This document shows positions 1 to 7,011 of a DNA stretch of 15,693 nucleotides, piece by piece. Each line of letters begins with the position of its first letter. The stretch's first letter is position 1. The translations under genes and the position numbers were made by a program. The stretch covers positions 1 to 15,693 of the forward strand of contig DATDCV010000692.1 of NCBI GenBank assembly GCA_036524155.1, read 5' to 3'. Under the pieces are notes generated by a model that ran no database searches, was not told where the DNA came from, and saw nothing but the letters and a program-made list of their open reading frames with translations. Origin of the DNA: DATDCV01 sp036524155 (GTDB taxonomy: Bacteria; Verrucomicrobiota; Verrucomicrobiia; Limisphaerales; UBA8199).

Positions 1-1
1 G

Positions 2-3000
2 AGGAAACGCGGGCCAGAACCATCCTCTGGCTGCGCGATCATAAACTGCGGCTATGCGCGCTCGATGGACCTCGCTCTCGAATTACCGTGCGCGCCGCTC
101 GAAGCGGTCATGTCGAACGAGGTCTGGGAAGAGGTCTACCGCCGCCTGGCGGAGTTGATCCAGGCGCATCGCACTACGCTGGTTTTTGTCAACACGCGGC
201 GGCTGGCCGAGCGGTTGACGCATCACCTAAGCGATCTGCTGGGCAAAGATGCCGTCGCGTCACACCATGGCAGTCTCTCAGCCAAGCTCCGGCTGGAGGC
301 TGAGGATCGTCTCAAGCGCGGCGACCTCAAAGCTTTGGTTGCGACTGCTTCCCTCGAACTGGGCATCGACATCGGCTCCGTCGATCTCGTCTGTCAAATT
401 GGCTCGACCCGCTCGATCGCGACTTTGCTCCAGCGGGTGGGCCGCGCCCGGCACCAGCGCGAGGGCCTGCCCAAAGGCCGCATTTTTCCCCTCAGCCGGG
501 ACGAGCTTCTCGAATGCGTAGCCCTGCTTCGCAGCGTGCGGCGGGGCGAACTCGATTCCTTGCAGATCCCTGAAAAACCGCTGGATGTCCTGGCGCAGCA
601 AATTGTCGCTTGTGCCATTCCGGAAGACTGGGATGAGACGGCGCTTTTCGAACTGCTGCGTGGCGCCTGGCCGTACCGGAATTTGACGCGGGAAAAATTC
701 GAGGAAGTTCTGAAGATGTTGGCCGAAGGTTTCAGCACCAAGCGAGGCCGGCGCGGCGCGCTGATTCATTACGACGCCGTCAACCATCGCCTGCGCGCGC
801 GGCGTGGCGCGCGATTGGTCGCGCTCACCTCGGGCGGCGCCATTCCCGATTCCGCCGATTATCGCGTCGTGGTCGAACCCGACGAAACGTTCATCGGCAC
901 CGTCAACGAAGACTTCGCGTTCGAGAGCGCGGCGGGCGATATCTTTCAGCTCGGCAATGCTTCCTGGCGCGTCTTGCGGCTCAACGCGGGGACGATGCGC
1001 GTCGCGGCTGCTCCGGGCCAGTTGCCCAACATCCCTTTCTGGCTCGGCGAAGCCCCCGGGCGCACGACCGAATTGTCGAGGGCCGTCTCCGACTTGCGCA
1101 CTGAGATTGAGCGGGTTATCGAACGCGAGCAGAGTCTGAAAGCCGGTCCGGGCGCATCCCCGGACGGCGCGTCGCCCGAGCTCGACCGGGCGAAAGACGC
1201 CGTCGCGCGTTCCCTTGTTTCCGCTGCCGACCTGACCGAGCCCGCTGCTCGCCAGTTGGCCGATTATTTTGTCGCCGCTTACCAAGCCCTGCGCGCGATC
1301 CCTTCACAAAACAAACTCATCCTCGAGCGGTTCTTCGACGAATCCGGCGGGATGCAATTGGTGCTTCATTCGCCGTTCGGCATCCGGATCAACCGCGCCT
1401 GGGGCCTGGCTCTCCGCAAACGGTTTTGCCGCTCGTTCAATTTCGAGCTGCAGGCGGCGGCTACTGATGAGGCGATCATCCTTTCGCTCGGAACCCAGCA
1501 TTCGTTTCCTCTCGACGAAGTTTTCCAGTATTTGAGCAGCCGCACCGTTCGCGATTTGCTCGTCCAGGCGCTGCTGGACGCGCCGATGTTCCCGATCCGC
1601 TGGCGCTGGAACGCCGGCCGGGCTCTCGCCCTGCCCCGCCAGCGCGGCAGCCGCCGCCTCCCGCCGCAAGTTCAAAGGATGGAATCCGAAAACCTTCTGG
1701 CGGCCGTGTTTCCCGACCAGCTTGCCTGCCTCGAGAACATCGCCGGGGATCGCGAGGTCCCCGACCATCCGCTGGTCAACCAGACCATCCACGATTGTCT
1801 CACCGAGGCGATGGACATTGATGGCCTGATTGAACTCCTCAAGCGCATCGAAACCGGATCCATTCGGTGCCTGGCGCTCGACCTTCCCGAGCCTTCGCCC
1901 CTGGCCCATGAGATCGTTCATGCAAAGCCTTACGCGTTCCTGGATAACGCGCCGATTGATGAACGCCGGACGCAGGCCGTCTACGCCCGCCGGTTCAGCG
2001 ACGCATCCGATCCACTGGGCATTTTGGACCAGGCGGCCATCGCGAAGGTTTGCGCCGAAGCCTGGCCCCGCGCCACCGACCCGGATGAGTTGCACGACGC
2101 GTTGCTGCTAGGGAACTCGATGACGGAGCCTGAACTAGTCCGCGTCGCGGCGGAAGCGCAGGCGTGGCTCGCGGAATTGGCAACCCAGAACCGCGCCTGC
2201 CGGCTGAAGATCGGGGCCGCTCAAGCGCCGTTTTGGGTCGCGGCGGAACGGTTGTCGTTGCTCCAAGCCATTTTCCCCGGCGCGGAACTCGATCCGCCGA
2301 TCGCGGCGGCGGATTCCTTGCCACGGAAACATTGGGATCGTCCCGAGGCGCTGCGCGAACTGGTGCGTGGTCGAGTCGAGATCAGCGGTCCGATTTCTGC
2401 GCGCGAACTCTCCGACGTCTTTCACGTGCCGGAATCCGAAATCCACGCCGCGTTGCTCGCCCTGGAGGCGGAAGGCTTTGTTCTGCGCGGGAAATTTCGT
2501 CCGGGAGCGGCGGACCTCGAGTGGTGTGAACGGCGTTTGCTGGCCCGGATTCATCGCCTGACCATCAACCGTCTGAGGGCGGAAATCGAGCCGGTTTCAA
2601 TCGCCGATTTCCTGCGCTTTCTGTCTAAATGGCAACGCGTCGATCCCGAGGATCGCGCCGCGGGCCCGGAAGGGCTGCAAGCGGTTTTGGAGTTGCTGGA
2701 CGGCTACGAGGTCCCTGCCGGAGCGTGGGAACCCGAAGTCCTCGCCGCTCGCGTGAGAGACTATACGCCCCAATGGTTGGACCAGGCCTGCTTCCGCGGG
2801 CAAATCGGCTGGGGCCGGCTGTCGCTCCCTCCAGGTTCAGCCGGCGGCCCCTTCGCCCCCATCCGCTCCAGTCCTATCGCCCTCTTCACGCGCCATAACC
2901 TCCCCTGCTGGCTGCTACTGGTCCGCGCACCCTCGGCACCGGCTTTCTCACCCGACACCACGCGCGTCCTTGAGGCGCTCCTGGAGCGTGGTGCGCTCTT

Positions 3001-3826
3001 TTTTGGAGAACTCGCCCAGTCGCGTGGCTTGTTGCCCTCGCGCATTGAGCAGGCGCTCGCCGAACTGGTCGCGCAAGGGTGGGCAACAGCCGACAGCTTT
3101 GAAGGGTTGCGAGCGCTGCTCACACCGCCCGACAAACGGGTTCCCTTTGCCGACCCCGGCCGCAAGCGCCGCCACAAACCCGTCACCAGCCTCGAATTCG
3201 CGGGCCGCTGGTCACTGCTCCGCTCTACGATTGTAGGGCACGAGGTGACGAGTGCACACCCCGAGGTCACTGTAGGGCACGAGGTAACGAGTGCAGATTC
3301 CGAGGTCCCGAGTGCACCCGCTCCTACACCGTTCATCCCGCGTGAACAAGCCGTCGAGACTCTCGCCCACACCCTGCTCGGCCGCTATGGCGTCGTTTTC
3401 CGGCGGTTGCTCGAACGCGAGTCCCTGAAGGTCTCCTGGTTCGAGCTTGGCCGGGTTTATCGCCGCCTGGAGGCCCGGGGCGAAATTCGCGGAGGTTACT
3501 TTGTGGGCGGGGTCAGCGGTGAACAGTTCGCCCTCCCTGAAGCCATCGGCCTCTTGCGCTCCACCCGCAAGGAACCCCCTGCCGGCCGGTTGCTCGCCAT
3601 CAGCGGCGCCGACCCGCTCAACCTCACCGGCATTCTCACCACCGGCCCCCGGATTTCCGCCATCACTTCCAACCGGATCCTGCTCCGCGACGGCGTGCCT
3701 GTCGCCGCGCTCGAAGCCGGGCAAATCCTGATGCTCGACCCCCAAACCCGCCAACTCGACCCGCTGGCCGAACGCACTCTCCGCGTGGGCACAATGGCCG
3801 CAGCCCTGCGCCCGTATTACGCTTGA
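2..3826 (+). CDS. lhr: Lhr-like ATP-dependent DNA helicase, 5' end outside window
   Basis: Superfamily 2 helicase of the Lhr (large helicase-related) family, which translocates on single-stranded DNA and is tied to DNA repair. The reading frame is open from base 2, and the residues before the first ATG (position 65) already match the family, so the RecA1 domain with Walker A and DEAH lies upstream. Visible, numbering from the ATG at 65: RecA2 domain with TTLVFVNTRR (37-46), LVATASLELGIDIG (91-104) and the arginine-finger motif QRVGRARH (123-130); then winged-helix and beta-barrel parts; then the long Lhr C-terminal domain, ending with conserved blocks such as RRLEARGEIRGG, SGEQFALPEA and SADPLNLTGI-like ISGADPLNL. 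The visible 1,274 residues plus a missing RecA1 domain fit full-length Lhr of about 1,500. Odd feature: an in-frame 39-bp direct repeat at 3232-3316 adds a VGHEVTSA-type low-complexity linker. No partner gene is visible downstream; the next genes are convergent. Confidence 0.9.
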   Translation, partial: RKRGPEPSSGCAIINCGYARSMDLALELPCAPLEAVMSNEVWEEVYRRLAELIQAHRTTLVFVNTRRLAERLTHHLSDLLGKDAVASHHGSLSAKLRLEAEDRLKRGDLKALVATASLELGIDIGSVDLVCQIGSTRSIATLLQRVGRARHQREGLPKGRIFPLSRDELLECVALLRSVRRGELDSLQIPEKPLDVLAQQIVACAIPEDWDETALFELLRGAWPYRNLTREKFEEVLKMLAEGFSTKRGRRGALIHYDAVNHRLRARRGARLVALTSGGAIPDSADYRVVVEPDETFIGTVNEDFAFESAAGDIFQLGNASWRVLRLNAGTMRVAAAPGQLPNIPFWLGEAPGRTTELSRAVSDLRTEIERVIEREQSLKAGPGASPDGASPELDRAKDAVARSLVSAADLTEPAARQLADYFVAAYQALRAIPSQNKLILERFFDESGGMQLVLHSPFGIRINRAWGLALRKRFCRSFNFELQAAATDEAIILSLGTQHSFPLDEVFQYLSSRTVRDLLVQALLDAPMFPIRWRWNAGRALALPRQRGSRRLPPQVQRMESENLLAAVFPDQLACLENIAGDREVPDHPLVNQTIHDCLTEAMDIDGLIELLKRIETGSIRCLALDLPEPSPLAHEIVHAKPYAFLDNAPIDERRTQAVYARRFSDASDPLGILDQAAIAKVCAEAWPRATDPDELHDALLLGNSMTEPELVRVAAEAQAWLAELATQNRACRLKIGAAQAPFWVAAERLSLLQAIFPGAELDPPIAAADSLPRKHWDRPEALRELVRGRVEISGPISARELSDVFHVPESEIHAALLALEAEGFVLRGKFRPGAADLEWCERRLLARIHRLTINRLRAEIEPVSIADFLRFLSKWQRVDPEDRAAGPEGLQAVLELLDGYEVPAGAWEPEVLAARVRDYTPQWLDQACFRGQIGWGRLSLPPGSAGGPFAPIRSSPIALFTRHNLPCWLLLVRAPSAPAFSPDTTRVLEALLERGALFFGELAQSRGLLPSRIEQALAELVAQGWATADSFEGLRALLTPPDKRVPFADPGRKRRHKPVTSLEFAGRWSLLRSTIVGHEVTSAHPEVTVGHEVTSADSEVPSAPAPTPFIPREQAVETLAHTLLGRYGVVFRRLLERESLKVSWFELGRVYRRLEARGEIRGGYFVGGVSGEQFALPEAIGLLRSTRKEPPAGRLLAISGADPLNLTGILTTGPRISAITSNRILLRDGVPVAALEAGQILMLDPQTRQLDPLAERTLRVGTMAAALRPYYA
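3232..3316 (+). repeat. In-frame 39-bp direct repeat inside lhr
   Basis: Two copies of a 25-nt core (TGTAGGGCACGAGGT followed by g/a and ACGAGTGCA) start at 3232 and 3271, a period of 39 bp, which is 13 codons. They differ at one base. A shortened third copy (CGAGGTcccGAGTGCA) follows at 3301-3316. The translation is VGHEVTSA repeated with PEV/SEV spacers. It lies between the conserved Lhr blocks ending FAGRWSLLR and starting AHTLLGRYGV, so it is probably a tolerated linker insertion derived from an interspersed DNA repeat. Confidence 0.8.
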
Positions 3827-3927
3827 TAAAGGCCACGGCGCCGTGACCACGCTTATACTCGGCGCTGATGTGGAATTCGTCCTTGGACGGACCGGCTGGC
3901 TCCGGTTCGCTGCATCGCGTTCCAGGG

Positions 3928-3934
3928 GTTAGAC
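3928..3934 (-). other. attC-like R'' box overlapping the toxin stop codon
   Basis: On the - strand GTCTAAC is an exact match to the RYYYAAC box that opens integron attC sites. The toxin's TAA lies inside it, as happens with the stop codons at 8652, 5126 and 4742. Weak inverted complementarity follows (ACCGG/CCGGT and TGGAA/TTCCA, about 3870-3925), but I find no GTTRRRY box before lhr. This may be an eroded or truncated last attC of the array. Confidence 0.4.
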
Positions 3935-4228
3935 CCCCTCCGGCTCTCCCCGGGCCGCGTGCCAAATTCTGACAATCTCCACCAACTGGCGCTCAGGTGT
4001 CAGCCGGTAAATCACCCGGTAAGGACGGACGATAATCTCTCGCAAACGCGCATCCCGCCGCTCAGGTAATGCACGGCCCATTTCGGGAAACTCCTGAACC
4101 ATCTCCGTCCGCCGGATCAACTGGAGCCCAAAAGAGGCCGCTCGGTCCGCATTGTCCCTCGCGATGAATCGGACCAAATCACGAAGGTCATCGCGTGCTG
4201 CCGGGGACCAGATCAGTTTGTAAGCCAT
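3929..4228 (-). CDS. RelE/ParE-family toxin of a type II toxin-antitoxin pair
   Basis: A 99-residue basic protein with the RelE/ParE fold signature: an N-terminal strand YKLIWSPAARDDL, a helix DLVRFIARDNADRA, a central FPEMGRALPE, and the C-terminal pair YRVIYRL and VEIVRIWHAAR. RelE members cleave mRNA on the ribosome and ParE members poison gyrase. The pattern with FPxMGR, LRE and YRVIYR is closer to ParE, but the target cannot be told from sequence. The start overlaps the antitoxin's end by 16 bp, so the two genes are translationally coupled with the antitoxin first. Such pairs normally autoregulate through the antitoxin, often with the toxin as corepressor. The stop codon lies in an attC-like R'' box, which suggests the pair entered as the terminal cassette of the array. 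Confidence 0.85.
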   Translation of the reverse strand: MAYKLIWSPAARDDLRDLVRFIARDNADRAASFGLQLIRRTEMVQEFPEMGRALPERRDARLREIIVRPYRVIYRLTPERQLVEIVRIWHAARGEPEGV

Positions 4229-4398
4229 ACGGCCAACTGGCGCTTGATCTCTTCATGCGCGACACCTTCGCCGCGATCCAGTTGGTCCAAGCCGACCTGT
4301 ATCGCGGCCAGGAACTCAAGCCGATCCGCAATCTGGCGTACCGACGCATCGTCGGGAAGTTCTCGAATGGCGTCGAGGACCATTTGTTTCTGCGTCAT
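4213..4398 (-). CDS. Antitoxin partner of the RelE/ParE-type toxin
   Basis: A 61-residue acidic protein beginning MTQKQMVLDAIRELPDDASV and ending HEEIKRQLAVWL. The combination of a short ELPDDASxxxIxxRLEFLAAI helix block, a GLxQxDxGEGVxHEE stretch and a KRxLAxWL tail is typical of small antitoxins encoded just upstream of RelE/ParE toxins. It should neutralise the toxin by wrapping it with its C-terminal half. It overlaps the toxin start by 16 bp. I see no clear Shine-Dalgarno sequence. The ATG lies about 16 bp after a GTTGGGC box (4415-4421), the usual distance of a cassette gene from the preceding attC end. Confidence 0.75.
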   Translation of the reverse strand: MTQKQMVLDAIRELPDDASVRQIADRLEFLAAIQVGLDQLDRGEGVAHEEIKRQLAVWLTN

Positions 4399-4414
4399 AG
4401 GCGGAGCTTAGGGT

Positions 4415-4508
4415 GCCCAACCATCTTTCGCAAGTCGCACCGCGGGCTAATCACCGAGCCAAGCCGCAACCGATCGAGATTGAACGGCGCGAAGCGAAGG
4501 GGTAAACG
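4415..4508 (-). other. Degenerate attC-like site before the toxin-antitoxin pair
   Basis: On the - strand this ends with GTTGGGC (4421-4415), an exact GTTRRRY box, followed 16 bp later by the antitoxin ATG. Partial arm complementarity exists between TTCGCTTCGCGCCG (about 4499-4486) and CGGTGCGACTTGCGAA (about 4442-4427). A matching RYYYAAC box is not found at the far end, where GCCCGTTTACC aligns instead. It is weaker than the other sites. Confidence 0.45.
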
Positions 4509-4617
4509 GGCTGTCCTGTGCTACGGGAAACAGAAATACGAGTCCGGCGACAAAAGCGGCAACTAGAGCACCGACAACAGATCCGTTCGTCCCTGAGCAG
4601 CGACGGTTGTTTGCCAT
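4447..4617 (-). CDS. Small single-pass membrane protein (56 aa), unknown
   Basis: An uninterrupted frame runs from ATG at 4617 to TAG at 4447, with an in-frame TGA immediately before the ATG. The product has a short polar N-terminus (MANNRRCSGTNG), then one strong hydrophobic helix (VVGALVAAFVAGLVFLF, residues about 14-31), then a polar tail. It starts 3 bp after the GTTGTAT box that ends the preceding attC-like site, which is the position expected of a cassette gene, and this supports it more than its composition does. The end runs into its own attC-like site. No family recognised. A frame with no product cannot be excluded at this size. Confidence 0.4.
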   Translation of the reverse strand: MANNRRCSGTNGSVVGALVAAFVAGLVFLFPVAQDSPFTPSLRAVQSRSVAAWLGD

Positions 4618-4619
4618 TC

Positions 4620-4747
4620 ATACAACGCGGGCGGTCGGGCCCGACGCCGATGGAACTGAGGTACGGCGCGGCCCAGGGGTCCAACGTGGCACAGAAAGCC
4701 CCTCGCGCCGTTGCCTGAAGCGGCCCAGTCGGGTGCTCTCATTAGTG
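4620..4747 (-). other. Diverged attC-like site
   Basis: Lies between the 97-residue gene ending at 4742 and the 56-residue gene starting at 4617. The opening box CACTAAT (4747-4741) contains the upstream gene's TAA, and the closing box is GTTGTAT (4626-4620). The inner stem is ACGGCGCG paired with CGCGCCGT, flanked by AGGGG/CCCCT with a 4-nt bulge. The outer arms are only loosely complementary. The right-hand part also holds an exact 12-bp palindrome GTCGGGCCCGAC. Confidence 0.5.
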
Positions 4748-5035
4748 ATGAGTGTCGTCGATCAAATCCAATGAATAGCCCGGATGGGGGCGCTCACGGG
4801 CCATTCCGGGCCCGAGCCGACGGAGTGGCGACTCGATATGCAGCTCCAGCGGCGCGACATTGGTGAGTTGAACCGCGGGAACAGCCGGGGCGGGAGGCCA
4901 CACCATTGCTGGCGCCGCCCGAGCCAAGAGAGGCGAGGCAGGACGCTGATGCTGGAATGCACCAATCAGCGAATAGCAGAGCAGGAACCCACCGACAAAA
5001 CCGGCGCCTGCCCACTTTATTTCACGTCTCGGCAT
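4742..5035 (-). CDS. Small N-terminally anchored membrane protein, unknown
   Basis: A 97-residue product starting MPRREIKWAGAGFVGGFLL, with a basic N-terminus and one hydrophobic helix at about residues 9-26. A Pro/Ala-rich stretch follows (MVWPPAPAVPAV) and then a polar C-terminal region ending DLIDDTHH. The predicted topology is one membrane anchor with the remainder probably periplasmic. ATG at 5035 is preceded by a purine-rich GAAAG. The stop overlaps an attC-like opening box. No family recognised. The frame is supported by position between two attC-like sites. Confidence 0.6.
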   Translation of the reverse strand: MPRREIKWAGAGFVGGFLLCYSLIGAFQHQRPASPLLARAAPAMVWPPAPAVPAVQLTNVAPLELHIESPLRRLGPGMARERPHPGYSLDLIDDTHH

Positions 5036-5071
5036 CTTTCATTTGACATCCCTCGCGCCACGGCGTTCACA

Positions 5072-5127
5072 CCCGACACAGAGGTGAGCGATGGCGGGGC
5101 GCCATTCGGTGAAGCACCTGCTTGTCT
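5072..5127 (-). other. Compact attC-like site
   Basis: A 56-bp imperfect inverted repeat starting at the TAG of the DUF3859-like gene. On the - strand AGACAAGCAGGTG pairs with CACCTCTGTGTC, and CGAATGGCG pairs with CGCCATCG with one unpaired A. Extrahelical bases of this kind are typical of attC. The boxes (AGACAAG and TGTCGGG) are degenerate against RYYYAAC/GTTRRRY. It shares CACCGAATGGCG with the site at 6915-7011. Confidence 0.55.
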
Positions 5128-5635
5128 ATTTTGCATCGGCTTTCACTACCTCAAACTTCTTTTCCAGAAGTTTGTCGGCGCCACGAAACACCTGGAAGGT
5201 CCATTGCCCTGTCACTAATTCGTAAGGCTCCGTGAAGTCCCATAGCATTTGTGGATTCTTGTCTTCGAGTTTAGCAGTAATGTCCCCCTCGAAGCTCTTG
5301 AGCTTCCGACCGGAAGCCGGGTCTGTCATTTCAGGAAACAAATAGACAATGTGCGGCTTCACAGGGGCGCCCTCCGGCTGGCGGTGCACCACAAAACGGA
5401 AGCCAAATTTGCTCTTCAGTTTTGCAGGGATTTGATCGGCCATCTTTTCGAGCCTGACTGAGCCACCGAGCAACACTTGGCCTGTTGGTGCGTTAGTGTC
5501 CGCGACGGACTCCTGGTGACCGCCCGAGTAAATCCCATATCCCAGTATCTCGCCGGCGGGCCGTTGGGCCCCCACGGCGACGGTGATCAGGAGGAAGCCA
5601 AGACAGAACGATGAAAGTGCGATTCTCGTAAACAA
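5126..5635 (-). CDS. Exported DUF3859-like protein
   Basis: A 169-residue product. The N-terminus MFTRIALSSFCLGFLLITVA is a good Sec signal peptide, cleaved probably near VGAQ (about residue 23). The mature part has ILGYGIYSGG near its start, FGFRFVVHRQPEGAPV in the middle, and a WDFTEPYELVTGQWTFQVF block leading to KLLEKKFEVVK at the end. That order resembles the DUF3859 family of bacterial secreted beta-rich proteins of unknown function. The start is TTG at 5635: an in-frame TAG directly precedes it and the signal peptide begins there. It lies immediately after the GTTAGTT box of the upstream attC-like site, and its TAG lies in the next site. Confidence 0.75.
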   Translation of the reverse strand: MFTRIALSSFCLGFLLITVAVGAQRPAGEILGYGIYSGGHQESVADTNAPTGQVLLGGSVRLEKMADQIPAKLKSKFGFRFVVHRQPEGAPVKPHIVYLFPEMTDPASGRKLKSFEGDITAKLEDKNPQMLWDFTEPYELVTGQWTFQVFRGADKLLEKKFEVVKADAK

Positions 5636-5747
5636 CTAACGCCGAGGAGGAGCCATGACGAGGAGCGCGTCAACGCCGCCGGACTCCGGGGCTAAAGCGA
5701 CCGCGCTCCTCGTGATTGGCTCAATCCCTTTGCTAAGTGCGTTCATT
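5634..5747 (-). other. attC-like site
   Basis: A 114-bp imperfect inverted repeat between two - strand genes. On the - strand CACGAGGAGCGCG pairs with CGCGCTCCTCGTC; outside it GAGCC pairs with GGCTC, with bulged bases. The ends align as GAACGC against GCGTTAG. The closing box is GTTAGTT (5640-5634), followed at once by the TTG start of the next gene; the opening box is a weak AATGAAC overlapping the upstream TGA. The central loop is GC-rich and variable, as in attC sites. Confidence 0.75.
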
Positions 5748-6276
5748 CTGACAGCTCCATCGTCAACTCGGGCTGTTCGCCAACAATGTGAATGATCAAG
5801 CGTAAAGCGCTGGGCAGCGCTCGTTTATCGTAGCTGCGAGTGACCCAATCTTTCCCGTTGTTGAACGTGACGAGCACCAGTCGGTTGATCGGTGGAGAAG
5901 CGCTCTCGATCGGAAGCTTGGCAATCGCTCGTTTCAGACTGGCGAATTCCTGCTTTGAGAGCGTCCTTCCTCCGCCAAGCTCATGCCCCCAAGTCTTGCT
6001 GTTGCTGATATACCGTGCGTCCGACTCCTCCCCTGATCGGTCCACGACATACTGCCGTGCACGCTGATCGTCCTTCCAAAAAACCGAGATGCGGATCAAA
6101 GTAGCGCGGGAGTCTAAGTCAGAAACGTTTGTATGGCAGTTGAGGAACCACCGAAACCCCTCGGTTTTGGCGTATCGGGAGAGGTCTGGGTTGACCTCGC
6201 GCTCTGAGGCCAATGCGGAACCAAGAACCAGGACTGACAACCAGAATATCATTCGCGATCTCGGCATTGGCTTCAC
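5743..6276 (-). CDS. Exported protein of unknown function
   Basis: A 177-residue product starting at GTG (6276), or possibly at ATG codons 9 and 24 bp further in. MIFWLSVLVLGSALA (residues 9-23) forms a signal peptide, with cleavage probably after ALAS. The mature part is polar and mixed alpha/beta (RYAKTEGFRWFLNCHTN, LIRISVFWKDDQRARQYVVD, LVLVTFNNGKDWVTRSYDKR). I do not recognise a family. GTG lies directly after the GTTAATT box of the preceding attC-like site, and the stop TGA touches the next one. Confidence 0.7.
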   Translation of the reverse strand: MKPMPRSRMIFWLSVLVLGSALASEREVNPDLSRYAKTEGFRWFLNCHTNVSDLDSRATLIRISVFWKDDQRARQYVVDRSGEESDARYISNSKTWGHELGGGRTLSKQEFASLKRAIAKLPIESASPPINRLVLVTFNNGKDWVTRSYDKRALPSALRLIIHIVGEQPELTMELSE

Positions 6277-6351
6277 AATTAACGTCGCGCTCTCACTGGC
6301 GCCCGGCCACAGAGCGCCGTCCGGGCGTCCAGTGGAGAGCGCAAGTTAGAC
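6277..6351 (-). other. attC site, well formed
   Basis: The clearest short attC in the window, 75 bp. It opens on the - strand with GTCTAAC (6351-6345), an exact RYYYAAC, and ends with GTTAATT (6283-6277). The arms are GCGCTCTCCACTGGACGCCC and its near-complement, which lacks two of those bases, leaving an extra C and an extra A unpaired in one arm. Extrahelical bases on one arm are the structural signature integrases use for strand choice. The terminal loop is about 14 nt. It begins about 20 bp after the stop of the 179-residue gene. Confidence 0.85.
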
Positions 6352-6371
6352 CGGTTTCTTTCCATCTTTCT

Positions 6372-6911
6372 CTACTTTCTCGGTGGCCAGGTGTGTTTCA
6401 GGCACACCTCCGACTTCCCATCAAACTCACGCGCCGAATATGTCGCCGCAAAGTCTTTAAGGGACCCTGGCGGATCCGCATCCGCACCGGCCATATGATT
6501 GCAGAAATGATATGTGCTGTAGAGCCATCGACCATCGGAGCAGTGGCCAAGAAACAGATGATCAACGAAACCACTGTTGGCCCCGTGCCAAAAGGCGTAA
6601 ACAATGTACTCGCCATTTGTCATGAGGACCACTTGGTCACCTGTCCACCTCTGATAATCTCCTTCTCTTGGTGACGCTTTCAGCTCTTCCAGTTCCCGGC
6701 GAATGTCCTCGTTTGTGGCGGTCAGCCCCGCTAGCCGCTGAAGCGCTGCTGTTTTCCAGACGGCGCGTGCGTGGTCATACCGCCACCAGTACGCCCGGAA
6801 CCCTCCGAGCAGCAGCGCAGCGACTAACGTGAGTGCCGCCAAGCAAAGAAGTGCCTGCCGGGTTACGACCTTCAGCTTGCTCTGCTCACGGGTGCTCGCC
6901 ACAAGCTTCAT
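6372..6911 (-). CDS. Single-pass membrane protein with an uncharacterised C-terminal domain
   Basis: A 179-residue product. A basic N-terminus is followed by one strong membrane helix (ALLCLAALTLVAALLLGGF, about residues 19-38), a charged coiled-coil-like segment (NEDIRRELEELKASP), and a soluble domain with GDQVVLMTNGEYIVYAFWHG, DHLFLGHCSDGRWLYSTYHF and SLKDFAATYSAREFDGKS, ending CLKHTW. The C-terminal block with aromatic and Cys/His residues looks like a conserved uncharacterised domain; I cannot name it. I chose ATG 6911, which is 3 bp after the attC closing box, over 7013, whose extra 34 codons are only the translated attC. Confidence 0.7.
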   Translation of the reverse strand: MKLVASTREQSKLKVVTRQALLCLAALTLVAALLLGGFRAYWWRYDHARAVWKTAALQRLAGLTATNEDIRRELEELKASPREGDYQRWTGDQVVLMTNGEYIVYAFWHGANSGFVDHLFLGHCSDGRWLYSTYHFCNHMAGADADPPGSLKDFAATYSAREFDGKSEVCLKHTWPPRK

Positions 6912-6914
6912 GCT

Positions 6915-7011
6915 GGTCAACCGATCAGGCCACCGATGGCGGCCCGCCACCAGCTTCCGAATTGCCAAGCGACTCCGCCGGGCCGCCATTCGGTGGAGCG
7001 GCGGGTTCGGC
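6915..7011 (-). other. attC-like site
   Basis: A 97-bp imperfect inverted repeat. On the - strand it opens with GCCGAAC (7011-7005) and closes with GTTGACC (6921-6915). The main arms are CACCGAATGGCGGCCCG and CGGGCCGCCATCGGTG, identical after pairing except for a single unpaired A. ATG of the next gene follows 3 bp later. The upstream membrane protein's frame reads through most of this site before stopping at 6925. Confidence 0.8.

Noticed and set aside
278..2095. Long - strand open frames (278-1285 and 1304-2095) under lhr
   Set aside because: They are antisense to a conserved helicase, have no recognisable domains, and follow from the high GC content of the + strand frame.
3834..3845. Exact 12-bp palindrome CACGGCGCCGTG after lhr
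   Set aside because: The loop would be too small for a hairpin of use, there is no U-run, and such palindromes are expected by chance in GC-rich DNA.
3922..3938. GGGGT/ACCCC hairpin as a toxin-gene terminator
   Set aside because: Only a 5-bp stem with a 3-nt loop and no T-run; the attC opening box explains the sequence better.
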